From: Fimenecus sp963624605
GTDB lineage: Bacteria; Bacillota; Clostridia; Oscillospirales; Acutalibacteraceae
NCBI GenBank assembly: GCA_963624605.1
Contig: CAVFQD010000002.1
Location: forward strand, 1 to 64,000
Length of the DNA: 64,000 nucleotides
Reading direction: 5' to 3'
In this document: positions 22,725 through 30,640 of the stretch, one piece after another
Numbering within the stretch: position 1 is the stretch's first letter
Layout of the letters: every line of letters begins with the position of its first letter
Program-made: the position numbers and the translations under genes
The notes under the pieces: model-generated
What the model was told of the DNA's origin: nothing
What the model saw: only the letters and a program-made list of their open reading frames with translations
Database searches by the model: none

Positions 22725-23306
22725 ATGGAGTTACTTGAGCAGAGAATTATGAAAGACGGGGTTGTCAAAAAAGGCAATGTCCTCAAGGTTGACAGCTTTC
22801 TTAATCATCAGATAGATATAAAGCTTTATTCGGAAATAGGTGCGGAATTCGCCAGACTTTACAAAGATTGCGACGTTACAAAAATCCTTACCATAGAGGC
22901 CTCAGGCATCGGTATAGCGTGTGTAACTGCGCAATCTTTTAATAATATACCCGTTGTTTTTGCCAAGAAAAACAAGACAAGCAACCTGTCGGACGATGTT
23001 TATTCAAGCAAGGTCGTTTCTTTTACACACGGCAGAGAGTATGAAATTGTTGTTTCCAAAAATTATATAAACCCGGAGGACAGGATTCTCATAATTGACG
23101 ATTTCCTTGCCAACGGTAAGGCTCTTGAGGGACTTATCAAGATAATTAAGCAGGCGGGCGCGACTGTTGTCGGCGCAGGAATCGTAATTGAAAAGGGCTT
23201 CCAGCCCGGTGGGGAGAATTTGAGAAAACAGGGTGTGCGTGTCGAATCGCTTGCCATTGTTGAATCAATGAACGACGAAACAGGGGAAATCGTCTTCAGG
23301 CATTGA
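22725..23306 (+). CDS. xpt: Xanthine phosphoribosyltransferase
   Basis: A 193-residue enzyme converting xanthine and PRPP to XMP. The start is ATG 22725 preceded by GGGAG. The first ~25 residues (MELLEQRIMKDGVVKKGNVL) are characteristic of Xpt, and RILIIDDFLANGKALEG is the PRPP-binding loop. In many Firmicutes xpt is under a purine riboswitch; I see none here, only a normal promoter. It is followed at 51 bp by a BMP-type nucleoside importer, making a purine salvage unit. Confidence 0.93.
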   Translation: MELLEQRIMKDGVVKKGNVLKVDSFLNHQIDIKLYSEIGAEFARLYKDCDVTKILTIEASGIGIACVTAQSFNNIPVVFAKKNKTSNLSDDVYSSKVVSFTHGREYEIVVSKNYINPEDRILIIDDFLANGKALEGLIKIIKQAGATVVGAGIVIEKGFQPGGENLRKQGVRVESLAIVESMNDETGEIVFRH

Positions 23307-23317
23307 TAATGTTATTA

Positions 23318-23333
23318 AACGGGGAAGCCCGTT
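23318..23333 (+). terminator. Small hairpin between xpt and the BMP lipoprotein gene
   Basis: AACGGG (23318-23323) pairs with CCCGTT (23328-23333), followed a few bases later by TTTTTT at about 23340-23345. It is short and likely leaky, perhaps a partial terminator. Confidence 0.45.
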
Positions 23334-23357
23334 AAAATATTTTTTGGAGGTCAAAAA

Positions 23358-24572
23358 ATGAAAAAGTTCACCAAAATTTTGGCGCTTGCTCTCGTTGCTG
23401 TAATGATTTTCTCATTTGCGGCTTGCGGCAGCACCAAGGATGACACAAAGACGAGCAATGTTAAGATCGGTCTTATCTGTCTCCATGATGAAAACTCGAC
23501 TTACGACGCAAACTTCATCAACGCTCTCAAGGATGTTCAGAATGAACTCGGTCTTACCGACGAGCAGGTTCTTATCAAAACAAACATTCCTGAGTCGGAT
23601 GCTTGCTACACTGCTGCTTCCGAGCTTGTTGAGGCCGGCTGCACAGCAATCTTTGCCGATTCCTTCGGTCATGAGACATATATGCTCCAGGCTGCTAAGG
23701 AATTTACTGATGTTCAGTTCTATCATGCAACCGGTACAATGGCTCACACAGAAAAGCTTGCTAACTTCCACAATGCTTTCGCAAGCATTTACGAGGGTCG
23801 TTATCTCGCAGGCGTTGCTGCAGGCTTGAAGCTTAACGAAATGATTTCTTCGGGTAAAATCACCGCTGATCAGGCTGTTATCGGTTATGTAGGCGCTTTC
23901 CCGTATGCAGAAGTTAAATCAGGCTACACATCGTTCTATCTCGGCGCGCGTTCTGTTTGCCCGAGCGCAACGATGAAGGTTACATATACAAACTCTTGGT
24001 TCGACATTGCTCTTGAGCGTGAAGCTGCTCTCAAGCTTATCAACGACGGCTGTGTTCTTATTTCTCAGCATGCTGACTCTGAGGGTGCTCCCAAGGCTTG
24101 TGAAGAAAAGGGCGTTCCGAACGTTGCTTACAATGTAAACACCATTTCCATGGGACCGAACACAGCTCTTATCTCTTCAAAGATTTATTGGGCTCCGTAC
24201 TTCAAGATGATGTATGAAGCAGCGGTAAACGGCACAGCTGTTCCCACCGATTACACAGGCTCTCTCAAGGACGGTATGGTTCAGCTTACCGAACTCAATA
24301 CGGCTGTTGCTGCTGAGGGCACACAGGCTAAGCTTGACGAGGTTAAGGCTGAGCTTGAAGCAGGTACGCTCAAGGTATTTGATACCTCGAAGTTCACTGT
24401 TAAGGGCGCTACGCTCACAACATACATGGCGGATGTTGATACCGATGCAGACTACACTCCCGATACGGAGGCTGTTGCAGACGGTTACTTCCATGAGTCC
24501 GAATATCGTTCGGCTCCTTACTTTGACATTATCATCGACGGTGTTACCGAAGATACTGCGTCAATCAAATAA
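23358..24572 (+). CDS. BMP-family substrate-binding lipoprotein (nucleoside uptake)
   Basis: A 404-residue lipoprotein with the lipobox FSFAAC (lipidated Cys at about residue 22). The mature part has the BMP/Med fold pattern: VKIGLICLHDENSTYD, GCTAIFADSFGHE, GYVGAFPYAEVKSGYTSFYLGAR. It would sit on the outer face of the membrane and deliver purine nucleosides or bases to the ABC importer encoded just after. Codon use is that of a highly expressed gene. Two hairpins after the stop probably keep its mRNA more abundant than that of the importer genes. Confidence 0.9.
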   Translation: MKKFTKILALALVAVMIFSFAACGSTKDDTKTSNVKIGLICLHDENSTYDANFINALKDVQNELGLTDEQVLIKTNIPESDACYTAASELVEAGCTAIFADSFGHETYMLQAAKEFTDVQFYHATGTMAHTEKLANFHNAFASIYEGRYLAGVAAGLKLNEMISSGKITADQAVIGYVGAFPYAEVKSGYTSFYLGARSVCPSATMKVTYTNSWFDIALEREAALKLINDGCVLISQHADSEGAPKACEEKGVPNVAYNVNTISMGPNTALISSKIYWAPYFKMMYEAAVNGTAVPTDYTGSLKDGMVQLTELNTAVAAEGTQAKLDEVKAELEAGTLKVFDTSKFTVKGATLTTYMADVDTDADYTPDTEAVADGYFHESEYRSAPYFDIIIDGVTEDTASIK

Positions 24573-24582
24573 TTAAACAATT

Positions 24583-24610
24583 TTCGGGCGGAGTTTGCGC
24601 TCCGCCCGAA
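24583..24610 (+). terminator. Stable hairpin after the BMP gene
   Basis: TTCGGGCGGAG (24583-24593) pairs perfectly with CTCCGCCCGAA (24600-24610). No T-run follows; probably a 3'-end stabiliser. Confidence 0.7.
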
Positions 24611-24649
24611 CTCGTTTGTAAAAAAACAGCTTAATTTTGAGAAGAGTAC

Positions 24650-24673
24650 AGCCGCAGATACTACGGCTTTTTT
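24650..24673 (+). terminator. Leaky terminator before the ABC ATPase gene
   Basis: AGCCG (24650-24654) pairs with CGGCT (24664-24668), followed by a run of T to 24673. A 5-bp stem suggests partial termination inside the operon. Confidence 0.6.
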
Positions 24674-24706
24674 GTTTTCAGAATTAAGAAAGAAAGGAAA
24701 AAGTCA

Positions 24707-26242
24707 ATGAGCAAAGTTGCTTTGGAATTAAAAGGCATTACAAAAAGATTCGGAACCATTGTTGCCAATCACAATGTCAGCCTGTGCGCGTATCAGGGAG
24801 AAATTCTTTCGTTGCTCGGGGAAAACGGAAGCGGAAAAACCACGCTTATGAATATGCTCTCGGGAATTTATTATCCGGACGAGGGTCAGATTTTTATAAA
24901 CGGCGAGGAAACTGTCATCAGCTCTCCGAGAGACGCTTATGACTGTAAAATAGGTATGATACATCAGCATTTTAAGCTTGTAGATGTGTTTACCGCGGCT
25001 GAAAATATTGTCCTCGGACTTAAAGAAAATGGCGGCTACAATATTAAAAAAGCTACGGAAAAGGTCTCAAAAATTGCCGAAAAGTACGGCTTTGATATTG
25101 ACCCGAATAAAAAAATACACGAGATGTCCGTTTCCGAGAAGCAGACGGTTGAAATTATTAAGGTTCTTTACAGAGGTGCGGATATTCTGATTCTTGACGA
25201 GCCGACGGCTGTTTTAACCCCTCAGGAGACAACGAAGCTGTTTTCTGTTTTGCGTAATATGAAAGCCGACGGAAAAACAATAATTATCATAACCCATAAG
25301 CTTCATGAGGTTTTGGCTTTGTCTGACAGAGTTTCGGTATTGAGAAAGGGCGAGTATATCGGCACGGTAATCACTTCCGAAACCAATGAGAGCGAGCTTA
25401 CCGAAATGATGGTAGGTAAAAAAATAACTCTCAACATCAACAGAACCGAACCTAAGGAGCCTAAGGACAGAATAGTAGTTAAAAATTTGAATTGTATCAA
25501 CCGTGAGGGCGTTAAGGTGCTTGACGATGTTTCGTTTACCGCCCGTTCCGGAGAAATCCTCGGCATTGCAGGTATTGCAGGCTCGGGTCAGCGCGAGCTG
25601 CTCGAGGCGATTGCCGGACTTCAGCATATAGAGCAGGGTGAAATTCTTTATAATGTTCCGAATTCCGATACGGTTGAAAATCTGCGGGACAAAACTCCGC
25701 TTCAGATTCGTTCCCTCGGTGTGCGCCTTTCTTTTGTACCCGAGGACAGACTCGGTATGGGTCTTGTCGGCAATATGGATATTGTTGACAATATGCTTTT
25801 GAGAAGCTATAAAAAAGGCAAATCTCTTTTCCTGCAGAGGAAAGAACCTCAAAATCTCGCGGATGAAATCATAGAGCAGCTTGAGGTAGTAACTCCGAGC
25901 GCAAACACACCGGTCAGAAGACTTTCCGGCGGTAATGTGCAAAAGGTTCTTGTCGGTCGTGAAATTGCGGCTGCGCCCACTGTTTTGATGGCGGCATATC
26001 CCGTAAGAGGACTTGATATAAATTCTTCTTATATGATTTATAATCTCTTGAACCAGCAAAAGGAAAGAGGCGTTGCAGTCATCTTTGTCGGCGAGGATCT
26101 TGATGTTCTCATTGAGCTTTGCGACAGAATACTTGTAATCGGTTCGGGTAAAATTATGGGAACCCTTGACGGCAGAACTGCAAAGAAGGAAGAAATCGGT
26201 TATCTTATGACTAAAACGAGCGGAGGTGCAAACAATGAGTAA
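24707..26242 (+). CDS. Nucleoside ABC transporter, double ATP-binding protein
   Basis: A 511-residue protein with two ABC cassettes, like RbsA/YufO. The first has Walker A GENGSGKTTL, signature MSVSEKQTVEI and Walker B ILILDEPTAV. The second has a degenerate Walker A (GIAGSGQREL), signature LSGGNVQKV and the expected altered Walker B (VLMAAYPVRGLD). It powers import through the two permeases encoded next. AAAGGAAA precedes the ATG, and its end overlaps the first permease gene by 8 bp. Confidence 0.93.
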   Translation: MSKVALELKGITKRFGTIVANHNVSLCAYQGEILSLLGENGSGKTTLMNMLSGIYYPDEGQIFINGEETVISSPRDAYDCKIGMIHQHFKLVDVFTAAENIVLGLKENGGYNIKKATEKVSKIAEKYGFDIDPNKKIHEMSVSEKQTVEIIKVLYRGADILILDEPTAVLTPQETTKLFSVLRNMKADGKTIIIITHKLHEVLALSDRVSVLRKGEYIGTVITSETNESELTEMMVGKKITLNINRTEPKEPKDRIVVKNLNCINREGVKVLDDVSFTARSGEILGIAGIAGSGQRELLEAIAGLQHIEQGEILYNVPNSDTVENLRDKTPLQIRSLGVRLSFVPEDRLGMGLVGNMDIVDNMLLRSYKKGKSLFLQRKEPQNLADEIIEQLEVVTPSANTPVRRLSGGNVQKVLVGREIAAAPTVLMAAYPVRGLDINSSYMIYNLLNQQKERGVAVIFVGEDLDVLIELCDRILVIGSGKIMGTLDGRTAKKEEIGYLMTKTSGGANNE

Positions 26243-27341
26243 ATCCTCAAAACGCAATCAGGAGCCTTTAATTCACATAACCAAAAGAAGCCATATGCCG
26301 GAGGGCAAGGCTTGGGGAATCCGTATTTTGGCAATCGTAATTTCGTTGCTCGTTTCTTCTCTGGTTATTATTCTTCTGACGCATTACAACCCGGTTCAGG
26401 TGTTTAAGGCAATGGTAACCGGTAACTTCGGCTCAATGACAAAGATAAAGTCTCTTTTCCAAAATCTTGCAATGCTTCTCTGCATTTCACTTGCGGTTAC
26501 ACCGGCATTCAAGATGAAATTCTGGAACCTCGGAGCCGAGGGACAGGTGCTTGTCGGCGGACTTGCTTCGGCGGCGTGTATGTTTTATATAAAGGATTCT
26601 ATACCGAATGCGTTGCTTATATTTATAATGCTTGCCGCAAGTGTGGCAGCAGGTATTGTTTGGGGAGTTATCCCGGCGATTTTCAAGGCGAAATGGAACG
26701 CCAACGAAACTCTGTTCACCCTTATGATGAACTATGTTGCAATCCAGCTTGTATCATTTTGTATTATGTATTGGGTTCCGAGCGGCTCGGCGGTTATGGG
26801 TGTTATCAATATGAGCTCACAGGCAGGTTGGTTACCTAATCTGTTCGGTCAGAAATACCTCATAAATATACTCACGGTTGCCGTGCTTACCGTATTTTTA
26901 TATGTTTATCTTAAATACAGCAAGCAGGGATATGAAATAACCGTTGTCGGTGAAAGCGAGAATACTGCGAGGTATATCGGTATTGATGTTAAAAAGGTTA
27001 TTATCCGTACAATGGTGCTTTCCGGCGCAATGTGCGGTCTTGCAGGCTTTTTACTCGTTTCCGGTACAAACCACACCATTACCAAGAATACGGCAGGCGG
27101 TATGGGCTTTACGGCCGTTATGGTATCGTGGCTGGCAAAGTTTAATCCCGCAATTATGGTACTTACATCGTTCCTTATTGTATTCCTTCAAAAGGGAGCG
27201 GGCGAAATTGCCACCGTGTGCCGTTTGAACGAAAGCATTTCCGATATATTGACGGGCATAATAATTTTCTTCATTATCGGCAGCGAGTTCTTTATAAACT
27301 ACAAAATCAATTTCAGATCAAAGCACAAGGAGGTTAAATAA
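26235..27341 (+). CDS. Nucleoside ABC transporter permease 1
   Basis: A 368-residue membrane protein started at ATG 26235, 10 nt after GGAGG. It is of the BPD_transp_2 (branched-chain/ribose/nucleoside) family: KFWNLGAEGQVLVGGLAS is the typical YufP-like motif, and the EAA-like loop is ARYIGIDVKKVIIRTM. A cytoplasmic lysine-rich N-terminus precedes the first helix. It overlaps the ATPase gene by 8 bp and the next permease by 1 bp, so the two permeases are probably made in equal amounts. Confidence 0.92.
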   Translation: MSKSSKRNQEPLIHITKRSHMPEGKAWGIRILAIVISLLVSSLVIILLTHYNPVQVFKAMVTGNFGSMTKIKSLFQNLAMLLCISLAVTPAFKMKFWNLGAEGQVLVGGLASAACMFYIKDSIPNALLIFIMLAASVAAGIVWGVIPAIFKAKWNANETLFTLMMNYVAIQLVSFCIMYWVPSGSAVMGVINMSSQAGWLPNLFGQKYLINILTVAVLTVFLYVYLKYSKQGYEITVVGESENTARYIGIDVKKVIIRTMVLSGAMCGLAGFLLVSGTNHTITKNTAGGMGFTAVMVSWLAKFNPAIMVLTSFLIVFLQKGAGEIATVCRLNESISDILTGIIIFFIIGSEFFINYKINFRSKHKEVK

Positions 27342-28324
27342 TGCTTACAACAATTTTGACTTTTATCAGTGCGGCGATTATTCAGAGTATACCGCTTCTT
27401 TACGGCTCGGTAGGCGAGATTATTACCGAGAAAAGCGGCAACTTAAACCTCGGTATTCCGGGTATAATGTATATGGGCGGTATCTCCGGCATTATCGGCG
27501 GATATATTTATGAGCATTCCACGGAAAATCCCAATTCGTTTCTTTTGGTGATTATACCTTTGCTCTCTTCGCTTTTGGGCTCGGTGTTGCTTTCTCTTGT
27601 TTACAGCTTCCTTACCATTACGCTCAGGGCAAACCAAAATGTTACGGGACTTGCGCTTACAACATTCGGCGTAGGTATCGGCAACTTCTTCGGCGGCTCT
27701 CTTTTAAGCCTTTTCGGTGAAACCGGATCGATTTCTCTTATCAAAACCGGACTTTGTTATAAGGCTTCTCTTCCGTTTGCAAGCAAGCTCGGACTTTTCG
27801 GTGAGACATTTCTTTCATTCGGATTTTTGGCTTATCTTGCGATTATAATCGCATTGGTGGCTTCGTTTGTTCTTAACAGAACGAGAGTGGGACTTAATCT
27901 CAGAGCGGTCGGTGAGAATCCTGCCACTGCGGATGCGGCAGGCATCAGCGTTACGAAGTATAAGTATCTTGCGACCTGTATAGGCGGTGCCATTGCAGGC
28001 TTGGGCGGTCTTTATTTCGTAATGGACTACACAAGCGGCGCATGGACAAATAACGGCTTTGGAGACCGAGGCTGGCTTGCGGTTGCAATTGTTATTTTCG
28101 CAATTTGGAAGCCGAAATCTGCAATTCTCAGCTCCTTCCTTTTCGGCGGACTTTATATTATTTGCGTATATATTCCCGGACTTTCGTCTGCGGCAAAGGA
28201 GCTTATCAAGATGTTGCCTTATCTTGTTACGATAATCGTTCTCATCCTTATAAGTATCCGTCAGAAGAAAGAAAATCAGCCTCCGCAGAGCCTCGGACTT
28301 TCGTATTTCCGAGAGGAAAGATAA
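27341..28324 (+). CDS. Nucleoside ABC transporter permease 2
   Basis: A 327-residue membrane protein of the same BPD_transp_2 family (YufQ-like), with ITEKSGNLNLGIPGIMYMGG near residue 28 and NLRAVGENPATADAAGISV as its coupling loop. It forms the heterodimeric pore with permease 1. Its ATG overlaps the previous stop (TAATG). A clear terminator follows, ending the xpt-BMP-ABC purine salvage cluster. Confidence 0.92.
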   Translation: MLTTILTFISAAIIQSIPLLYGSVGEIITEKSGNLNLGIPGIMYMGGISGIIGGYIYEHSTENPNSFLLVIIPLLSSLLGSVLLSLVYSFLTITLRANQNVTGLALTTFGVGIGNFFGGSLLSLFGETGSISLIKTGLCYKASLPFASKLGLFGETFLSFGFLAYLAIIIALVASFVLNRTRVGLNLRAVGENPATADAAGISVTKYKYLATCIGGAIAGLGGLYFVMDYTSGAWTNNGFGDRGWLAVAIVIFAIWKPKSAILSSFLFGGLYIICVYIPGLSSAAKELIKMLPYLVTIIVLILISIRQKKENQPPQSLGLSYFREER

Positions 28325-28341
28325 TTTTATGCTTACGATTA

Positions 28342-28367
28342 AAGCATCAGCTTGCCTGATGCTTTTT
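28342..28367 (+). terminator. Terminator of the nucleoside importer operon
   Basis: AAGCATCAG (28342-28350) pairs with CTGATGCTT (28356-28364), followed by TTTT. Confidence 0.9.
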
Positions 28368-28422
28368 TGTATATTTCTCACTCTTTTATTTATAATAAAT
28401 ACTAACGGAACGGAGGGGGAAA

Positions 28423-28878
28423 ATGACTCATTACGAGCTTTTGGGAAAAATTCTAAAGGATGTGCGGGAGGATATGTCCGACGATGAAATAACCGAGCTT
28501 TTGCTTGAAAGCAAAATATCGCTTTCCGACGATAAAAGAATTACCTTCGGTCAGAAGGCTTCCGACAAGCTGGCGGAGTTTGCGGGAAGCTGGTTTTTTA
28601 TAATAGCTTTTACGGCTTTTTTGATTATATGGATTTTGGCAAACGTGTATTTTATCAAAAATCCCTTTGACCCGTATCCGTTTATAATGCTTAACCTTGT
28701 TTTGTCGTGCGTTGCGGCAATTCAGGCGCCTCTTATTATGATGAGCCAAAAACGGCAGGAGCAAAAAGACAGAAACAGGGCGGAAAATGATTTCAAAGTC
28801 AATTTGAAATGTGAAATTATACTTGAAAATATGCACAGAAAATTAGATGAGTTGCTTGAATACCAAAGAAAGCGGTGA
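28423..28878 (+). CDS. DUF1003 membrane protein
   Basis: A 151-residue protein with an N-terminal soluble segment, two helices (about residues 55-75 and 85-105) and a charged C-terminus. The pattern FAGSWFFIIAFTAFLIIWILANV and FDPYPFIMLNLVLSCVAAIQAPLIMMSQKRQ is diagnostic of DUF1003; in many anaerobes these proteins are annotated only as membrane proteins. Function unknown. AACGGAGG lies upstream. It appears to be a single-gene unit. Confidence 0.85.
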   Translation: MTHYELLGKILKDVREDMSDDEITELLLESKISLSDDKRITFGQKASDKLAEFAGSWFFIIAFTAFLIIWILANVYFIKNPFDPYPFIMLNLVLSCVAAIQAPLIMMSQKRQEQKDRNRAENDFKVNLKCEIILENMHRKLDELLEYQRKR

Positions 28879-28938
28879 AATTTGTCAAAGGTGATAAAAA
28901 TTTGCCGATTTGAGTTAAATTATCGTGCTAATGCCGAA

Positions 28939-28966
28939 TTGAAAAAATTGGGATAAATGATAAAAT
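28939..28966 (+). promoter_or_regulatory. Promoter of the Cof-type HAD gene
   Basis: TTGAAA, 16 bp, TAAAAT, about 17 bp before the start codon. Confidence 0.65.
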
Positions 28967-28982
28967 ATAGAACGGTGATTTA

Positions 28983-29786
28983 ATGAGTATTAAACTTGTG
29001 GTAAGCGACATTGACGGCACTCTTGTCAATTCAAAAAAAGAGCTCTTGCCCGAAACAAAGAGCGCAATAGATGAATTCATAAATAAAGGCGGTATTTTTG
29101 CCATAGCTTCCGGCAGACCGAGCAAGGGTATTGAAAGATATATAAACGAGCTTGATTTGTGCAACAGGGGCGGATATATTATTTCATATAACGGTTCGAG
29201 AATTACCGATTTGCATACGGGAAAGCTTGTATATCAGAAAAACATCGAGGTTGAACAGGTTAAGGAGATAATCGATATTGCGGATTCTCTCTGCGTGCCT
29301 CTTACTACCTATAAGGACGACATTGCAATAACGCAAAAGGCAAACGACAGGTATTTTGAGCTTGAAATCGGCATAAATCGGCTTGAGGTCAAGAGGACGG
29401 ATAATCTGCTTGAAGAGATTAAGTATCCCGTACCTAAATTTCTGATAACGGGCGAGCCCGAGCTACTTGAAAAAGCTGAAATTGAAATGAGCGAAAAGCT
29501 TAAGGGCGTCACGATTTTTCGTTCCGAGCCCTTCTTTTTGGAGGTTGCTCCGAAAAATATGAACAAGGGTGTGGCTCTGTGTGAACTCGGTAAGTATCTG
29601 AAGCTTGACCGCTCGGAAATTATGGCTTGCGGCGACGGCTATAATGATGTTACGCTTGTTGAAAGGGCAGGTATCGGCGTTGCAATGAAAAACGCACAGC
29701 GTCCCGTGCTTGAAGCCGCCGACTATATAACCGACTCCAACGAAAACAACGGCGTCGGTAAGGCAATTGAAAAATTCGCATTATAA
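28983..29786 (+). CDS. Cof-type HAD-IIB sugar phosphatase
   Basis: A 267-residue phosphatase. DIDGTLVNS near the N-terminus holds the nucleophile Asp and the acid/base Asp. AIASGRPSKG is motif II, and ACGDGYNDVTLVERAG is the Mg2+ motif with the Cof-family GDxxND pattern. A large C2 cap lies between. Substrates are usually sugar phosphates or pyridoxal phosphate and cannot be predicted. It is alone between two promoters and a strong terminator. Confidence 0.9.
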   Translation: MSIKLVVSDIDGTLVNSKKELLPETKSAIDEFINKGGIFAIASGRPSKGIERYINELDLCNRGGYIISYNGSRITDLHTGKLVYQKNIEVEQVKEIIDIADSLCVPLTTYKDDIAITQKANDRYFELEIGINRLEVKRTDNLLEEIKYPVPKFLITGEPELLEKAEIEMSEKLKGVTIFRSEPFFLEVAPKNMNKGVALCELGKYLKLDRSEIMACGDGYNDVTLVERAGIGVAMKNAQRPVLEAADYITDSNENNGVGKAIEKFAL

Positions 29787-29789
29787 GTG

Positions 29790-29827
29790 AGCGCTTTGTA
29801 TCTTATTTATGATACAGAGCGCTTTTT
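29790..29827 (+). terminator. Terminator after the Cof-type HAD gene
   Basis: A 13-bp stem, AGCGCTTTGTATC (29790-29802) with GATACAGAGCGCT (29811-29823), followed by TTTT. Confidence 0.9.
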
Positions 29828-29884
29828 GCGCTTTAATTATGAATTTGTTTTATCGGACATATTTGTTCGTTTTATGCGAAAAGT

Positions 29885-29901
29885 TTTACAACGATTTTAC
29901 A
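29885..29901 (+). promoter_or_regulatory. PhoP-box-like direct repeat before phoP
   Basis: TTTACA (29885-29890), 5 bp, TTTACA (29896-29901): two half-sites one helical turn apart, as in the Bacillus PhoP box (TTAACA-type repeats). TATAAT lies at 29935-29940. It suggests autoregulation of phoPR. Confidence 0.6.
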
Positions 29902-29968
29902 TTGAAGCTCTATGCAAAGGGAGCGGCTGTGTATTATAATTACATTAGTAAAATACGGGAGTGATATT

Positions 29969-30640
29969 GTGATATATTGTGTTGAGGACGATAACGGTAT
30001 CCGTGATTTAATGATATATACCCTGAATGCGTCGGGCTTTGAGGCAAAAGGCTTTTCGCGGGCGGAAGACTTTTACGCGGCGCTAAAAAACGAAATGCCC
30101 GAGCTTGTTATGCTTGACATTATGCTTCCGGGCGAGGATGGAATATCAATTCTTAAAAACCTTCGTGCGAACGGTGTCACAAGAAATTTACCCGTGATAA
30201 TGGCAAGCGCAAGAGGAATGGAATACGACAAGGTGCTGGGACTTGACAACGGTGCGGACGACTACATAGCAAAGCCGTTCGGTATGATGGAAATGGTGTC
30301 GAGAGTTAAAGCGGTTTTGAGAAGATGCGAAAAAAAGTCTGCCGAATCGGCAAGGGCAGGTAATATCGAAATTGACAGTGAACGCCACAAGGTAAAGGTC
30401 AATGGTGATGAGATAACGCTTACGCTAAAGGAATTTGAGCTTCTGAAGCTGCTTTGTGAAAATGAGGGCGTTGTGTTTTCAAGAGAAAAGCTTTTGGCTA
30501 AGATATGGGGCATTGATTTTATGGGCGAGACAAGAACGGTTGATGTGCATATAGGAACGCTCCGAACAAAGCTCGGCAAAGACGGAGATATGATTGAAAC
30601 GGTAAGAGGCGTGGGCTACAGATTGGAGGCAAAAGAGTGA
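29969..30640 (+). CDS. phoP: OmpR/PhoB-type response regulator, probable PhoP
   Basis: A 223-residue regulator started at GTG 29969, 7 nt after GGGAG; the frame is open upstream, but this start gives the canonical length. The receiver domain has Asp7/Asp8 (VEDD), phosphoacceptor Asp50 in LVMLDIMLPG and Lys in YIAKPFG. The C-terminal winged helix has LTLKEFELLKLL and the RTVDVHIGTLRTKL recognition region. It overlaps the kinase gene by 4 bp. Assignment to phosphate control rests on the PhoB-like sequence, the PhoP-box-like repeats upstream and the Na/Pi carrier downstream. Confidence 0.88.
   Translation: MIYCVEDDNGIRDLMIYTLNASGFEAKGFSRAEDFYAALKNEMPELVMLDIMLPGEDGISILKNLRANGVTRNLPVIMASARGMEYDKVLGLDNGADDYIAKPFGMMEMVSRVKAVLRRCEKKSAESARAGNIEIDSERHKVKVNGDEITLTLKEFELLKLLCENEGVVFSREKLLAKIWGIDFMGETRTVDVHIGTLRTKLGKDGDMIETVRGVGYRLEAKE

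Noticed and set aside
25214..26257. A 347-codon open frame on the minus strand
   Set aside because: It lies wholly opposite the ABC ATPase gene, whose motifs are unmistakable; the minus-strand translation has no recognisable domain and no ribosome site.
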